A stretch of 34,612 nt of DNA from a virus, in IMG/VR virus record IMGVR_UViG_3300030104_004797, positions 1-34,612 of that record; one strand, written 5' to 3'. The translations under genes and the position numbers were made by a program. The notes under the pieces are model-generated. The model did not search any database. It was not told where the DNA came from and saw nothing but the letters and a program-made list of their open reading frames with translations. How positions within the stretch are numbered: position 1 is the stretch's first letter; every line of letters starts with the position of its first letter. This document shows positions 12,957-20,347 of the stretch, piece after piece.

Positions 12957-14420
12957 ATGCCGATCTCTAATGACCTAAAAGACGCCATCAAACACGCCGA
13001 GGGTGTGCGCTACATCAAGATCGATGGCGCAGGGTTTGGTAACGACCCGACCAACCCCGACTACCAGAGCGAGTCGTATGTCGACCAGATGCCCGACGTG
13101 TCTCTGTGCCGCGAGGTCTACGGTGGCACCAAGACGATGCGCGAGTGCGCTGAGACATATCTGCCCCAGGGAGTGCATGAGCACGACGACGAGTACAAAG
13201 AGCGTCTGAACCGCGCGACGTTGTATCCTGCGTTCGAGCGCACGGTCCACGGGCTGGTCGGTATGATCCTGCGGAAAGACCCGATGTTCGAGGAAGGTGC
13301 CCCGGACGTCGTACTTGAGGACGCCAAGAACGTCGACCTGGCCGGTCGGCCCTTGTCTGTGTTTGCTCGCGACCTGGCGATCGACGCGATGATCGACGGC
13401 CATGCGTGGGCGCTGGTCGAGTATCCTCGCATTACCGAGTACAACACGCCTGCCAGTTTAGCTGACGAGCGTGAGCGAGGACTCAGGCCGTACTGGTGCG
13501 CGATCAAGAAAGCTGACGCGCTGAACTGGCGCTACGAGATGCGTGACGGTCGCCCTGTGTTGACGATGTTTGTGTACCGCGAGTCGGTCGTCGAGCCTGT
13601 CGGTGCGTTCGGTGAGGAAGTGAAGGAACGTGTCCGAGTGCTAACGCCTGGCGCGTTTGAGGTGTGGGAGCGCGCCGACGGGCAAGGCCAAAGCCAGTGG
13701 ACGCTCATCGATGAGGGTGCGACGTCGCTTGGGTACATCCCGGTCGCGCCGTTCTATACGAACCGCACGGGGCACTTCGAGTCAAAGCCACCGCTGCTCG
13801 GGCTCGCATACGAGAACGTGAACCACTGGCAGACCCGCAGCGATAGGCAGTACGCGCTCAAATTTGCAGGCTCACCGTTTCCGGTGTTCAGTGGAGCAGA
13901 CCCGCAGAACGTCGAGTGGGGGATGTCCAGGGCTCTGTTCCTCCCGGACTCCGACGCCAACGCGCAGCTCCTCGAATCGTCTGGAGCGTCGCTGCAAGCC
14001 AGCCGCGAAGAACTACAAGACATAGAGGCGCGCATGGCTTCGCTCGGCCTCCAGATGCTCGTCCGCGAGACGCGAGCCGCCGAAACGGCCCAGGCCAAGC
14101 TGATTGATAAAGCCGAGTCAGACTCAGCCCTGTCGGTCATCTCTCGGGGGCTTGAAGGTTTTCTGAATGATCTACTGGAGATCCACGCGACGTATCGCAA
14201 CATCGAGCCAGCTCGGTTGACCGTAAACCGCGATTTCAACAGTCAGCAAATGGAGCCAAGTCTGATCCGCGAGATCCGGGGCATGGTCGCAGACGGCCAG
14301 CTCCCGATGGAGGATATGTGGTCGCTGCTACAGGCGGGCGAGCTATTGCCGCCGACGTTTGATGTTGAACTGGCACAGGAGCGGTTGCTGGGCGACGCTC
14401 CCGCACTGCTCGGGGGATAG
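12957..14420 (+). CDS. Portal protein (DUF4055-like)
   Basis: 487 residues, starting one base after the TerL stop. The N-terminal part (VSLCREVYGGTKTMRECAE, AETYLPQG) and the middle segment FERTVHGLVGMILRKDPMF are typical of DUF4055-type portals. An alpha-helical wing/stem region and a C-terminal crown with SLIREIRGMVADGQLPMEDM follow. The position between TerL and MuF genes supports the portal ring role, the channel for DNA at the capsid vertex. Confidence 0.85.
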   Translation: MPISNDLKDAIKHAEGVRYIKIDGAGFGNDPTNPDYQSESYVDQMPDVSLCREVYGGTKTMRECAETYLPQGVHEHDDEYKERLNRATLYPAFERTVHGLVGMILRKDPMFEEGAPDVVLEDAKNVDLAGRPLSVFARDLAIDAMIDGHAWALVEYPRITEYNTPASLADERERGLRPYWCAIKKADALNWRYEMRDGRPVLTMFVYRESVVEPVGAFGEEVKERVRVLTPGAFEVWERADGQGQSQWTLIDEGATSLGYIPVAPFYTNRTGHFESKPPLLGLAYENVNHWQTRSDRQYALKFAGSPFPVFSGADPQNVEWGMSRALFLPDSDANAQLLESSGASLQASREELQDIEARMASLGLQMLVRETRAAETAQAKLIDKAESDSALSVISRGLEGFLNDLLEIHATYRNIEPARLTVNRDFNSQQMEPSLIREIRGMVADGQLPMEDMWSLLQAGELLPPTFDVELAQERLLGDAPALLGG

Positions 14421-14423
14421 AGC

Positions 14424-14819
14424 GTGTCGGTTGAGATCAAGGACAAGATGCCAGCGAGCATAAGCGGACTTGTACTCGAGCACATCGAAGCGCGTCTGTA
14501 TTTGGTGCCGTCTTGGTGTCATAAGCTCTATGCGCGCTATGACGCCGAACTCAAGGACGTGGCGACTATCCTGGGCAAGCCTGAGTACCGAGAGGCGCTG
14601 CTGACGTTCGGGCCTCGGATTGTGGACGGCCTCAACGGAAACGAACTCGATCTCGTCATTGTTCACGAACTCCTGCATCTGCACCAAGAGATGGCGCGCG
14701 ACGTGTTTTACGAAGCCCTGGAGTTCATCCCCGAGGGACCGTTCCGTGAGACATTTCGTAACCGCTATGACTACGCGAATGAGGGCGCTGTGTGCGACCT
14801 AACGCGGGCGGTCGCGTGA
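14424..14819 (+). CDS. Small zinc metallopeptidase-like protein (HELLH)
   Basis: 131 residues from GTG 14424. The zincin motif HELLH lies at residues 81-85 in a hydrophobic context (DLVIVHELLHLHQ). A third ligand may be Glu in YANEGAVCDL near the end. The fold appears minimal. A peptidase between portal and MuF could act in head maturation, but head proteases are usually not of this type; a cell-wall or host-target role after ejection is also possible. It is distinct from the zincin domain at the MuF C-terminus. Confidence 0.65.
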   Translation: MSVEIKDKMPASISGLVLEHIEARLYLVPSWCHKLYARYDAELKDVATILGKPEYREALLTFGPRIVDGLNGNELDLVIVHELLHLHQEMARDVFYEALEFIPEGPFRETFRNRYDYANEGAVCDLTRAVA

Positions 14820-15010
14820 TGAGCTGGCTCTTGTATATCCTGGGCTGCGTCACAGCGCATATCGCTAACAGAGCGACCAGCGTCTCAACCCGCATCAATC
14901 TCCACCAAGCGACAAATGCGATGCTGGTGATCGTGTGGCCGGTTGTCGCGTCTTATATCCTGTTCGACGCGGTGTGGAACACGGTCGCCAACTGGCAGAA
15001 CCGTGGCTGA
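14819..15010 (+). CDS. Small membrane protein in the head operon
   Basis: 63 residues from ATG 14819, which shares a base with the upstream TGA. Two hydrophobic segments are visible: WLLYILGCVTAHIAN and AMLVIVWPVVASYILFDAV. It overlaps the MuF start by 8 bases. It has no recognised family. A membrane protein between two metallopeptidase-encoding genes may help deliver or restrain them. Confidence 0.5.
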   Translation: MSWLLYILGCVTAHIANRATSVSTRINLHQATNAMLVIVWPVVASYILFDAVWNTVANWQNRG

Positions 15011-16796
15011 AGATCCGACCGCCATCGCGATCCGCAACCTGGTCACGTTGCGGCGACTGTCGAACGGCCTCGCCAAAGAGATGCGCTCTGAGGTTAGGGG
15101 CTTAATCGACGAGTACGTCTCACTGATCGCAAAGCTAGACCCGACGGCAGTCGTTCGCGACTCGTACCGACGAGCGCGAGTCGAAAAGGTGCTAAAGGAG
15201 ATCAATAGCTTAAACGCTGAAAGATATCCGCAGATCAGACGAGTGTTGGAAACCACCACCGCGCAGATTGGGGCGCAGCAGGCTGAGTGGGCGACCAACT
15301 CATTGCAACGCACTATCGGCTCGGTCAGGGTGTCCACTAAAGGTGGGCTCGGGGTGCCGTACTTTCGCAGCATAATGAAGACCGACCCGTTCGACGGCGA
15401 CACGCTCAAGATGTGGGTCAAGCGGCACGAAGTAGCGACCGTCAACGCTGTGCGCCAACAGATCCAGCTCGGGATGGCTCAGTCTGAGACGTTGGGCGAC
15501 ATTGTAAGGCGCATCAGAGGGCGTTCGGCAGGCGGTGGACGGTTCACGGGCGGCGTACTGGCTACGAGCACCAAGCAGGCCGAGGGGATCGCCAGAACCG
15601 CGATCACGCATATCGCCAACAGAGGCCACCTCGCCGCCTATGAGCAAAACGCAGACGTGCTCAAAGGGGTCGAGTTTACGGCCACGCTCGACAGCCGCAC
15701 CACAGAAATCTGCGCTCGATGGGACGGCACAGTCTTTAGCTTAGACGACCCGAAAAAACAGACGCCGCCGCTGCACTTCAACTGTCGGAGCGTATTGGTG
15801 CCCGCAGTGGATTGGGAAGGGCTCGGCATCGAACCGCCACCCGAAGGCAAGCGGGCAAGTGCTGGTGGGCCAGTGCCCAGCTCAACGACTTACGAGCAAT
15901 GGTTCGGCAACCAACCAGCACAGACGCAGAACTCAATCATCGGCGTCGCGCGAGCGGGTTTGTTTAGGGCTGGTCAGATCACATTCCGCGACATGATCGG
16001 CAAAGACAACCGGGTGCTGACACTGGCTGAGTTGCCAGCACTAAGGGCCCCCGTTCAATCACTAGCAACAACGCCAGTGTTTGAAACACGCAAAGAGGCC
16101 GAAGCGTGGGCAGTGGAGAATCTAGTCAAAGCACCAGAAAGATATGGCAAAGCAGCAATCTCTTATCGGGGGCTATCGATAGCATCGGCCAACGAGATTA
16201 ATGCGCGAGTTGCCAAAATGTTGGCCGCGACCCCGACGTCGCCGCGCTTAAATGCAATCAGAGCGCGCAGTATGCCGAAAAAACAATGGGCGGCACGTTA
16301 CGAAACAAACGGGCAAGTCTTGGAGATAAACACGGCATGGGCAAAAACGCCGGACGCAGTCACCGATTTTGTAAAAGCTGACCAAGTAGTAAACGAAAGG
16401 GCACGGGAAGCTGTAAAAGCGTTAAAGGGCAAGACTCTAACCGCGCGACAGGAGAGACTGCTCGCAAAAGCAGAAGAAGCTCTCAAATACAAACGAAGCT
16501 GGGTCGGTAACGACCTAGACGGTCTTATTACTCACGAAATGGGGCATCACATACACAACAACGGCGCGACAATTTTAGGAATTGAGCGCAAAGAGTTCAG
16601 GGAGCTGTGGACCGAAGCCACCAAACAAGCCGCGCAGGAAAAATATCGATACAACATATCGAGCTATGCGTTTAGGAATCCAATGGTAGTAAGGGAGGAA
16701 GTGTTTGCAGAATCGGTGGCGTTGTTCGTGCAAGGAAATACCGCCGACATCCCGCCCAAAATGTTGAGCCTATTAAATAGGATTTTTGAAACATGA
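15003..16796 (+). CDS. MuF minor head protein with C-terminal zincin toxin-like domain
   Basis: 597 residues from GTG 15003. The N-terminal helical part leads to the Phage_Mu_F domain (about 195-275): ARTAITHIANRGHLAAYE, CARWDGTVF (Cys237) and PPLHFNCRSVL. After about residue 300 the sequence becomes unlike head proteins. It is Lys/Ala-rich and ends in a metallopeptidase domain with HEMGHH at 511-516 and a downstream EEVFAES supplying a probable third ligand. MuF proteins with exchangeable C-terminal enzyme domains are known as polymorphic toxins of temperate phages. The bases from about 16060 are A-richer than the neighbours, suggesting a recently acquired domain. Confidence 0.8.
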   Translation: MAEDPTAIAIRNLVTLRRLSNGLAKEMRSEVRGLIDEYVSLIAKLDPTAVVRDSYRRARVEKVLKEINSLNAERYPQIRRVLETTTAQIGAQQAEWATNSLQRTIGSVRVSTKGGLGVPYFRSIMKTDPFDGDTLKMWVKRHEVATVNAVRQQIQLGMAQSETLGDIVRRIRGRSAGGGRFTGGVLATSTKQAEGIARTAITHIANRGHLAAYEQNADVLKGVEFTATLDSRTTEICARWDGTVFSLDDPKKQTPPLHFNCRSVLVPAVDWEGLGIEPPPEGKRASAGGPVPSSTTYEQWFGNQPAQTQNSIIGVARAGLFRAGQITFRDMIGKDNRVLTLAELPALRAPVQSLATTPVFETRKEAEAWAVENLVKAPERYGKAAISYRGLSIASANEINARVAKMLAATPTSPRLNAIRARSMPKKQWAARYETNGQVLEINTAWAKTPDAVTDFVKADQVVNERAREAVKALKGKTLTARQERLLAKAEEALKYKRSWVGNDLDGLITHEMGHHIHNNGATILGIERKEFRELWTEATKQAAQEKYRYNISSYAFRNPMVVREEVFAESVALFVQGNTADIPPKMLSLLNRIFET

Positions 16797-16993
16797 GCTT
16801 TGTTCTTTATTGCGAATCGTGCGCGCACTACGTCGGTCTGGGGGCGTGTGTCGCGTTTCCTGACGGTATACCGCTCGAAATCATCGCAGGGGAAAAACAG
16901 CACAACAAACCGATGGCTGGTGACGGTGGTTATCGCTACAAAGAAGCCGACAAAGCGTCCGAGCCATTGGCTGATGAAATAGTGAAACGATGA
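16793..16993 (+). CDS. MuF-linked small Cys protein (candidate partner/immunity)
   Basis: 66 residues; the ATG overlaps the MuF stop (ATGA). It has CESCAHYVGLGACVAF with three Cys, then a GIPLEIIAGEKQHNKPMAGD segment of a type I remember downstream of MuF genes in other phages. It is short and soluble. Direct coupling to a toxin-like domain makes it a candidate antidote, but its recurrence next to MuF proteins without toxin domains would argue for a structural or chaperone role. Confidence 0.6.
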   Translation: MSFVLYCESCAHYVGLGACVAFPDGIPLEIIAGEKQHNKPMAGDGGYRYKEADKASEPLADEIVKR

Positions 16994-17067
16994 GCGGACA
17001 CCACCGACTGCCCGTATAGATGCGAAACAGGCACCCAAACCTTCTGACGAATGACTAACTTCCCCGT

Positions 17068-17331
17068 ATGTATGATCCAGCAGACCTCCACTGGGCCGAG
17101 CAGATGCAGGCGCGAGCGCGCGACATCGGCAAGATTGTCGGCACATACCATGAGGGGCTCATCGAGCAGGGTGTACCAAAGCCCGAAGCGTGGGCTCTCG
17201 CTCAACGCATGGAACAGCGACTCTGGCAAGAGCGCATATTCGAGCCGGACGAAGCGTTCCGCGAGGTCCGTCGATTGCTGTCCGAGCTGCGGACAGACCT
17301 TACCGAGAACGATCCACCTCTCGACCCGTGA
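17068..17331 (+). CDS. Small helical protein in the head operon
   Basis: 87 residues, nearly all alpha-helical (ADLHWAEQMQARARDIGKIV; EAWALAQRMEQRLWQERIF). There is no Shine-Dalgarno box, and ATG 17068 is 74 bases after the previous gene. I know no family. It may be the N-terminal partner of the HTH frame that follows, since that frame lacks its own start before the HTH. Confidence 0.55.
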   Translation: MYDPADLHWAEQMQARARDIGKIVGTYHEGLIEQGVPKPEAWALAQRMEQRLWQERIFEPDEAFREVRRLLSELRTDLTENDPPLDP

Positions 17332-17365
17332 ACGCCAGGTCGTCGATCTAGTCGGCGCGCAGGGC

Positions 17366-17512
17366 ATGACCTACCCGCAAGCGGCTGAACAGCTCGGCAT
17401 CGCTCCGCAGACCGTGTCGACCTACGCTCAGATGATCCGCGACCGATTCGGGACCGGCAAACCGCGCGTCGTCCTGGCGCTGGTCGCCCAGCAGTCAGAG
17501 AACGCAGAATGA
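17366..17512 (+). CDS. LuxR-type HTH protein, start unresolved
   Basis: From ATG 17366 the product has 48 residues (MTYPQAAEQLGIAPQTVSTY onward). The GerE/LuxR HTH clearly begins earlier in the same frame at 17318 (LSTRERQVVDLV), upstream of the only local start codon and overlapping the end of the previous gene in another frame. Either translation slips from the 17068 gene into this frame, or an unusual start is used, or the assembly has an indel. A CCPSCGQ knuckle just before, in the same frame, could be part of the protein. The likely role is DNA binding or packaging-site recognition. Confidence 0.45.
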   Translation: MTYPQAAEQLGIAPQTVSTYAQMIRDRFGTGKPRVVLALVAQQSENAE

Positions 17513-17805
17513 TGCAGGACTCCACGTTCTCGAAATCAACCGGGGTCAAGCTGACCGTCGGTGCGGTGATCAGTCTGATGATGGGAGCTGTGTGGGTTGA
17601 TCGTCGGTTTGGCGCACTAGAGACTCAGAGCGTCAGCCAAAGCACCGACATCGAAACGCTGACTCGCCGGCAGCAGACCTACATCGAGCGGCGCACTAAC
17701 CAGCACGACGAGTTCACCGACGAGATCCAGGCGATGAACGAACGCCTAGACCGGCTGTGCGAGGCCCTAGCCAGCCGCGAGTCTGAGGTCATCTGCAACG
17801 ACTAG
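17509..17805 (+). CDS. Membrane-anchored coiled-coil protein
   Basis: 98 residues; the ATG overlaps the upstream TGA. A membrane span (VKLTVGAVISLMMGAVWV, about 13-30) is followed by a polar coiled coil (FGALETQSVSQSTDIETLTRR, NERLDRLCEALASRE). The topology resembles an inner-membrane spanin or a small phage membrane scaffold. It is far from the main lysis cassette, so the function is open. Confidence 0.6.
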   Translation: MMQDSTFSKSTGVKLTVGAVISLMMGAVWVDRRFGALETQSVSQSTDIETLTRRQQTYIERRTNQHDEFTDEIQAMNERLDRLCEALASRESEVICND

Positions 17806-17813
17806 CGGCGCAC

Positions 17814-18167
17814 CTATGCTCCATGTGGCGCGCATGAGTCTGCCCCAAGCATGACCTGTTCAAGAAAGTCATCAACCCGCTTCCGACCTCTCCCCGAATC
17901 ACAGCCACGGCTCAGATCGGATATAAGCGCACTGATATCAAAAATAGTGCCCGACCATTCCGCTCCGAACTGTTTCTCAAGGGTGTCGTATCGTCGGTCC
18001 GCTAAACGCATGGTGGTAAACGTCTCATACCAACTCCACTCAGCTACGCAGACCCCATCCGGCTTCGTGATCGTGCGATAGGTGCGATGAAGGCCGATTT
18101 TAGCATCCCAAAGGAGGGGGTCTGGCTTTTCAAGTTTGCTGTGTAATAGGTAATAACTCACGCTCAT
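17814..18167 (-). CDS. Hypothetical protein, end of leftward cassette
   Basis: 117 residues; start codon overlaps the upstream stop (ATGA). It begins MSVSYYLLHSKLEKPDPLLW and contains aromatic-rich strands (VAEWSWYETFTTMRLADRRY), then a helical, basic C-terminus. No known family. It is the last gene of the accessory cassette, and converges with the head gene ending at 17805, only 8 bases away. Confidence 0.55.
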   Translation of the reverse strand: MSVSYYLLHSKLEKPDPLLWDAKIGLHRTYRTITKPDGVCVAEWSWYETFTTMRLADRRYDTLEKQFGAEWSGTIFDISALISDLSRGCDSGRGRKRVDDFLEQVMLGADSCAPHGA

Positions 18168-18361
18168 CGCTCCTGTGTAGGGTCAGAGTGTTGCGTATCC
18201 CTAGCGAGGCACCGAATCGCCATAGTCGCCTCTGGGCCAATCTGTCGTTCGCCTCGCTCCCGCCTCGCGACTGTGTTAGCGGAAATGCCAAGCGCCTCGC
18301 CTAGCTGAGTCTGGGTCATCCCCATCTTGAGGCGAAGCGCCTTGTAATCAGTCGGTGTCAT
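18164..18361 (-). CDS. Small XRE-type regulator of the accessory cassette
   Basis: 65 residues, nearly all a Cro/C1-type HTH: YKALRLKMGMTQTQLGEALG, then ISANTVARRERGERQIGPEA. Such single-domain proteins act as dimeric repressors. It lies inside the leftward cassette whose promoter holds a perfect 15-bp palindrome between its -35 and -10 boxes, so self-repression is the simplest model. It is separate from the lysogeny repressor at 2499-3059. Confidence 0.75.
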   Translation of the reverse strand: MTPTDYKALRLKMGMTQTQLGEALGISANTVARRERGERQIGPEATMAIRCLARDTQHSDPTQER

Positions 18362-18565
18362 CTATCTTCCCCTCTTAACCACCCAGAGATTTCGCCAATC
18401 GCTTAGGCCGAGTTTGTCGTAGACCTCTTCGGCGCTGTACAATTTTAGACAGGTGCCACATACGGGCGATCCGAAGAAATACTCAGTATCGCTAACCCGC
18501 TCGTCGCATGACGCCTTGCAGATGTCGCAGTTCATTTCGACGTATTCAGATTCAGTCGTTGTCAT
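18362..18565 (-). CDS. Zinc-finger mini-protein of the accessory cassette
   Basis: 67 residues with CDICKASC and CGTCLKL, a four-Cys zinc-binding pair (about 13-20 and 36-42), acidic flanks and a basic tail ending VVKRGR. Its ATG overlaps the methyltransferase stop (ATGA). No specific family. It may regulate or assist the neighbouring methyltransferase. Confidence 0.6.
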   Translation of the reverse strand: MTTTESEYVEMNCDICKASCDERVSDTEYFFGSPVCGTCLKLYSAEEVYDKLGLSDWRNLWVVKRGR

Positions 18566-19503
18566 GCTACCGCCTTAATCATCTCGGTGGCAAAGGCTGG
18601 CGGGATCGCGTTGCCAATACCTTTGATGCAGTCGCCTCTGGTCGCCTTCGCAGGCCACGCATAGGTGTCGGGGAAGCTCATGCTTCTCGCGTACTCCCGA
18701 ATTGTCAGGGGGCGGTAGTCAGCGCCGTCAACGAGCACCCAGTGGTCCTTCGTCGTGACGGTGCGGATCGGCTCATCAAGGCTAATCCCTTTGTGCCCCG
18801 TGACGTGCTGGCTCAGACATTGAGCGCCGTGCCGCTCCTGCGCCCATCCGATCCGGCGCTGGACGTTCGAGCTGGCATTAGCGATTGGTCGCCAGCCGGG
18901 AGCGTCCCACTCGATGTGAGGTCCGAACGCTGGCTCGATGGCGTCAGGCCGGTCCTCGGCAACCGTGGCTCCAACGCGAGAAGCGCAAACGACCAACCGA
19001 GTGCGACGCTGTGGGACTCCAAACCGCGACGCGGTAAAGACTCCCTCAGTGACAGTGTACCCCAAAAGCTCTAGAGCCTGCCGCCAGACCGGATAGAGCT
19101 GCCACCGAGTCATGTCCGGTACATTCTCGACGAGAACCGTCTCTGGGTTCGTAACCTCGGCGCAGTCGACCACGGCCCAGGCGCTCGCGCGCAACGCATC
19201 GTGGAAGTGGCGGCGCTTCGGCTGGCTCGCCCTTGAGTGCCCCTGACAAGCAGGAGACGCAAGCAGTAAATCATACTCTGGCAGCGCCGTCCAATCAGCT
19301 TGTCTGAGGTCTTGGCAGACGTGCTGTGCGCTCGGGTGATTTATTTCGTGCGCCTCAACCGCCAGCGGCCAGTGGTTCGCCGCGTACACCACATCGAGGC
19401 CCGCGTTCTCGGCGCCGAGGGTGAAGCCGCCCCAACCGGCGAACAGGTCAACACATCTCATTTTCCCCCCTAGTTCAGGTGTCGTTTTCTCAGTCGGTGT
19501 CAT
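18562..19503 (-). CDS. C5-cytosine DNA methyltransferase (accessory-cassette copy)
   Basis: 313 residues from ATG 19503 with GGAGG 5 bases upstream; the frame is open further up but without a better start. Motif I is DLFAGWGGFTLGAENAG (19-35); the catalytic loop is SPACQGHS with Cys86, in which an extra residue separates Pro from Cys compared with PCQ. VENVPD, RFGVPQRRTRLVV and GIGNAIPPAFA complete the set. A full target-recognition region lies between motifs VIII and IX/X. It is unrelated in detail to the early-operon enzyme and probably protects phage or prophage DNA against a different restriction system. Confidence 0.85.
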   Translation of the reverse strand: MTPTEKTTPELGGKMRCVDLFAGWGGFTLGAENAGLDVVYAANHWPLAVEAHEINHPSAQHVCQDLRQADWTALPEYDLLLASPACQGHSRASQPKRRHFHDALRASAWAVVDCAEVTNPETVLVENVPDMTRWQLYPVWRQALELLGYTVTEGVFTASRFGVPQRRTRLVVCASRVGATVAEDRPDAIEPAFGPHIEWDAPGWRPIANASSNVQRRIGWAQERHGAQCLSQHVTGHKGISLDEPIRTVTTKDHWVLVDGADYRPLTIREYARSMSFPDTYAWPAKATRGDCIKGIGNAIPPAFATEMIKAVA

Positions 19504-19504
19504 A

Positions 19505-19894
19505 TCAGCCTCCGGGGGTTGAGCGGTTGCGGCGAGCGTCGACGATGCGGTCGTACACAGCTTCGGCGTCAGGAGAGCCACCCCATGCGTAATCGTCACC
19601 GCCTGCCCGTTGGCGGCGCAGCTCAACGTAGAACGGGCGGTGGGCTTCGATGTAGGCCCTGCCAGCTTCAGTAAGCACAAAAAACTCGTTCTCGTAGGTG
19701 AGGTTAAACGCGACGAGCAAGCCACGACGCGCAAGAGCCTTCCAGTTGGGGACGTTCGTGCTGCGGTAGAGTTCGCGGCCAGTAACGAACTGGCTGTGCC
19801 GCATGAATACGTCCACTAACCAGTTAACCTGTCTCTCTGTTGGTGCGCGGTCAGCCATGTCGGCAGGGATTAGTGAAGTAGTCGGAAAAGCCAT
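19505..19894 (-). CDS. Hypothetical winged-helix-like protein
   Basis: 129 residues from ATG 19894, with AGGAA 7 bases upstream. ERQVNWLVDVFMRHSQFVTG, RELYRSTNVPNWKALARRG and EFFVLTEAGRAYIEAHRP read like a winged helix with a wing. The C-terminal tail is disordered and basic (DARRNRSTPGG). It lies one base from the methyltransferase start, so is expressed with it. Confidence 0.6.
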   Translation of the reverse strand: MAFPTTSLIPADMADRAPTERQVNWLVDVFMRHSQFVTGRELYRSTNVPNWKALARRGLLVAFNLTYENEFFVLTEAGRAYIEAHRPFYVELRRQRAGGDDYAWGGSPDAEAVYDRIVDARRNRSTPGG

Positions 19895-19909
19895 CGTCGT
19901 GTTCCTGTG

Positions 19910-20152
19910 TTAAGCGTTCTTGATGTGACGGATATCAACTTGGTGCTCGTAGTCTTCGTAAAAGATTTCGAGTTTTTTTTGCAGGGTGCTCCAGCGAGCG
20001 ACTTCAGACCGATCTCCAATCCAAAAGTCCTTATCCAAATTCCCCGCATTAACCGCCGTGCGAATCATGTACATCGCTTGAGCCAGCATTTCGACCTCGG
20101 GGATACGCAGTGCCAGCCGGTGCTCACCTTTGATTTTGACCGTGGAAGCCAT
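19910..20152 (-). CDS. First gene of the accessory cassette, hypothetical
   Basis: 80 residues from ATG 20152, chosen because GGAG lies 6 bases upstream; ATGs at 20158 and 20164 would add 2 or 4 residues and leave no proper ribosome site. Sequence: MASTVKIKGEHRLALRIPEV, then a helix (EMLAQAMYMIRTAVNA) and an acidic, aromatic end. No family recognised. As the first gene after a regulated promoter it may be an effector or co-regulator. Confidence 0.55.
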   Translation of the reverse strand: MASTVKIKGEHRLALRIPEVEMLAQAMYMIRTAVNAGNLDKDFWIGDRSEVARWSTLQKKLEIFYEDYEHQVDIRHIKNA

Positions 20153-20188
20153 TGTCATCTCCATCTGCCGTGTTAGTAGGATACGACC

Positions 20189-20217
20189 ATAATACTATAC
20201 CGGCGGTATACACGCAA
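20189..20217 (-). promoter_or_regulatory. Leftward promoter with palindromic operator in the spacer
   Basis: Read leftward, TTGCGT (20212-20217) and TATTAT (20189-20194) are spaced by exactly 17 bases. The spacer contains a perfect palindrome, TATACCG-G-CGGTATA (20196-20210). Binding there would directly block RNA polymerase. Transcription would start about 18-20 bases ahead of the gene at 20164/20152. The gap 20165-20347 otherwise contains only a strong ribosome site (GGGAGG, about 20332-20337) for the scaffold gene. Confidence 0.7.
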
Positions 20218-20347
20218 CACATATAAGAGAACTCTGATACCAGATCGCTCAATCACCCCCGATCTTTCCGTCGAGGTATAGGGGGAGAACCGCTCCTTTT
20301 GTTTTCGGAAAGCGTCGGGCTGACGCAGTCGCGGGAGGCGACACGAT

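Noticed and set aside
17051-17317. Open frame upstream of the LuxR-type HTH
   Set aside because: Reads as Ser/Arg-rich shadow of the helical protein gene; only the part from about 17318 looks like protein.
19504-19734. N-terminal extension of the second methyltransferase to 19734
   Set aside because: The ATG at 19503 has a strong ribosome site; the extension lies over the winged-helix gene and has shadow composition.
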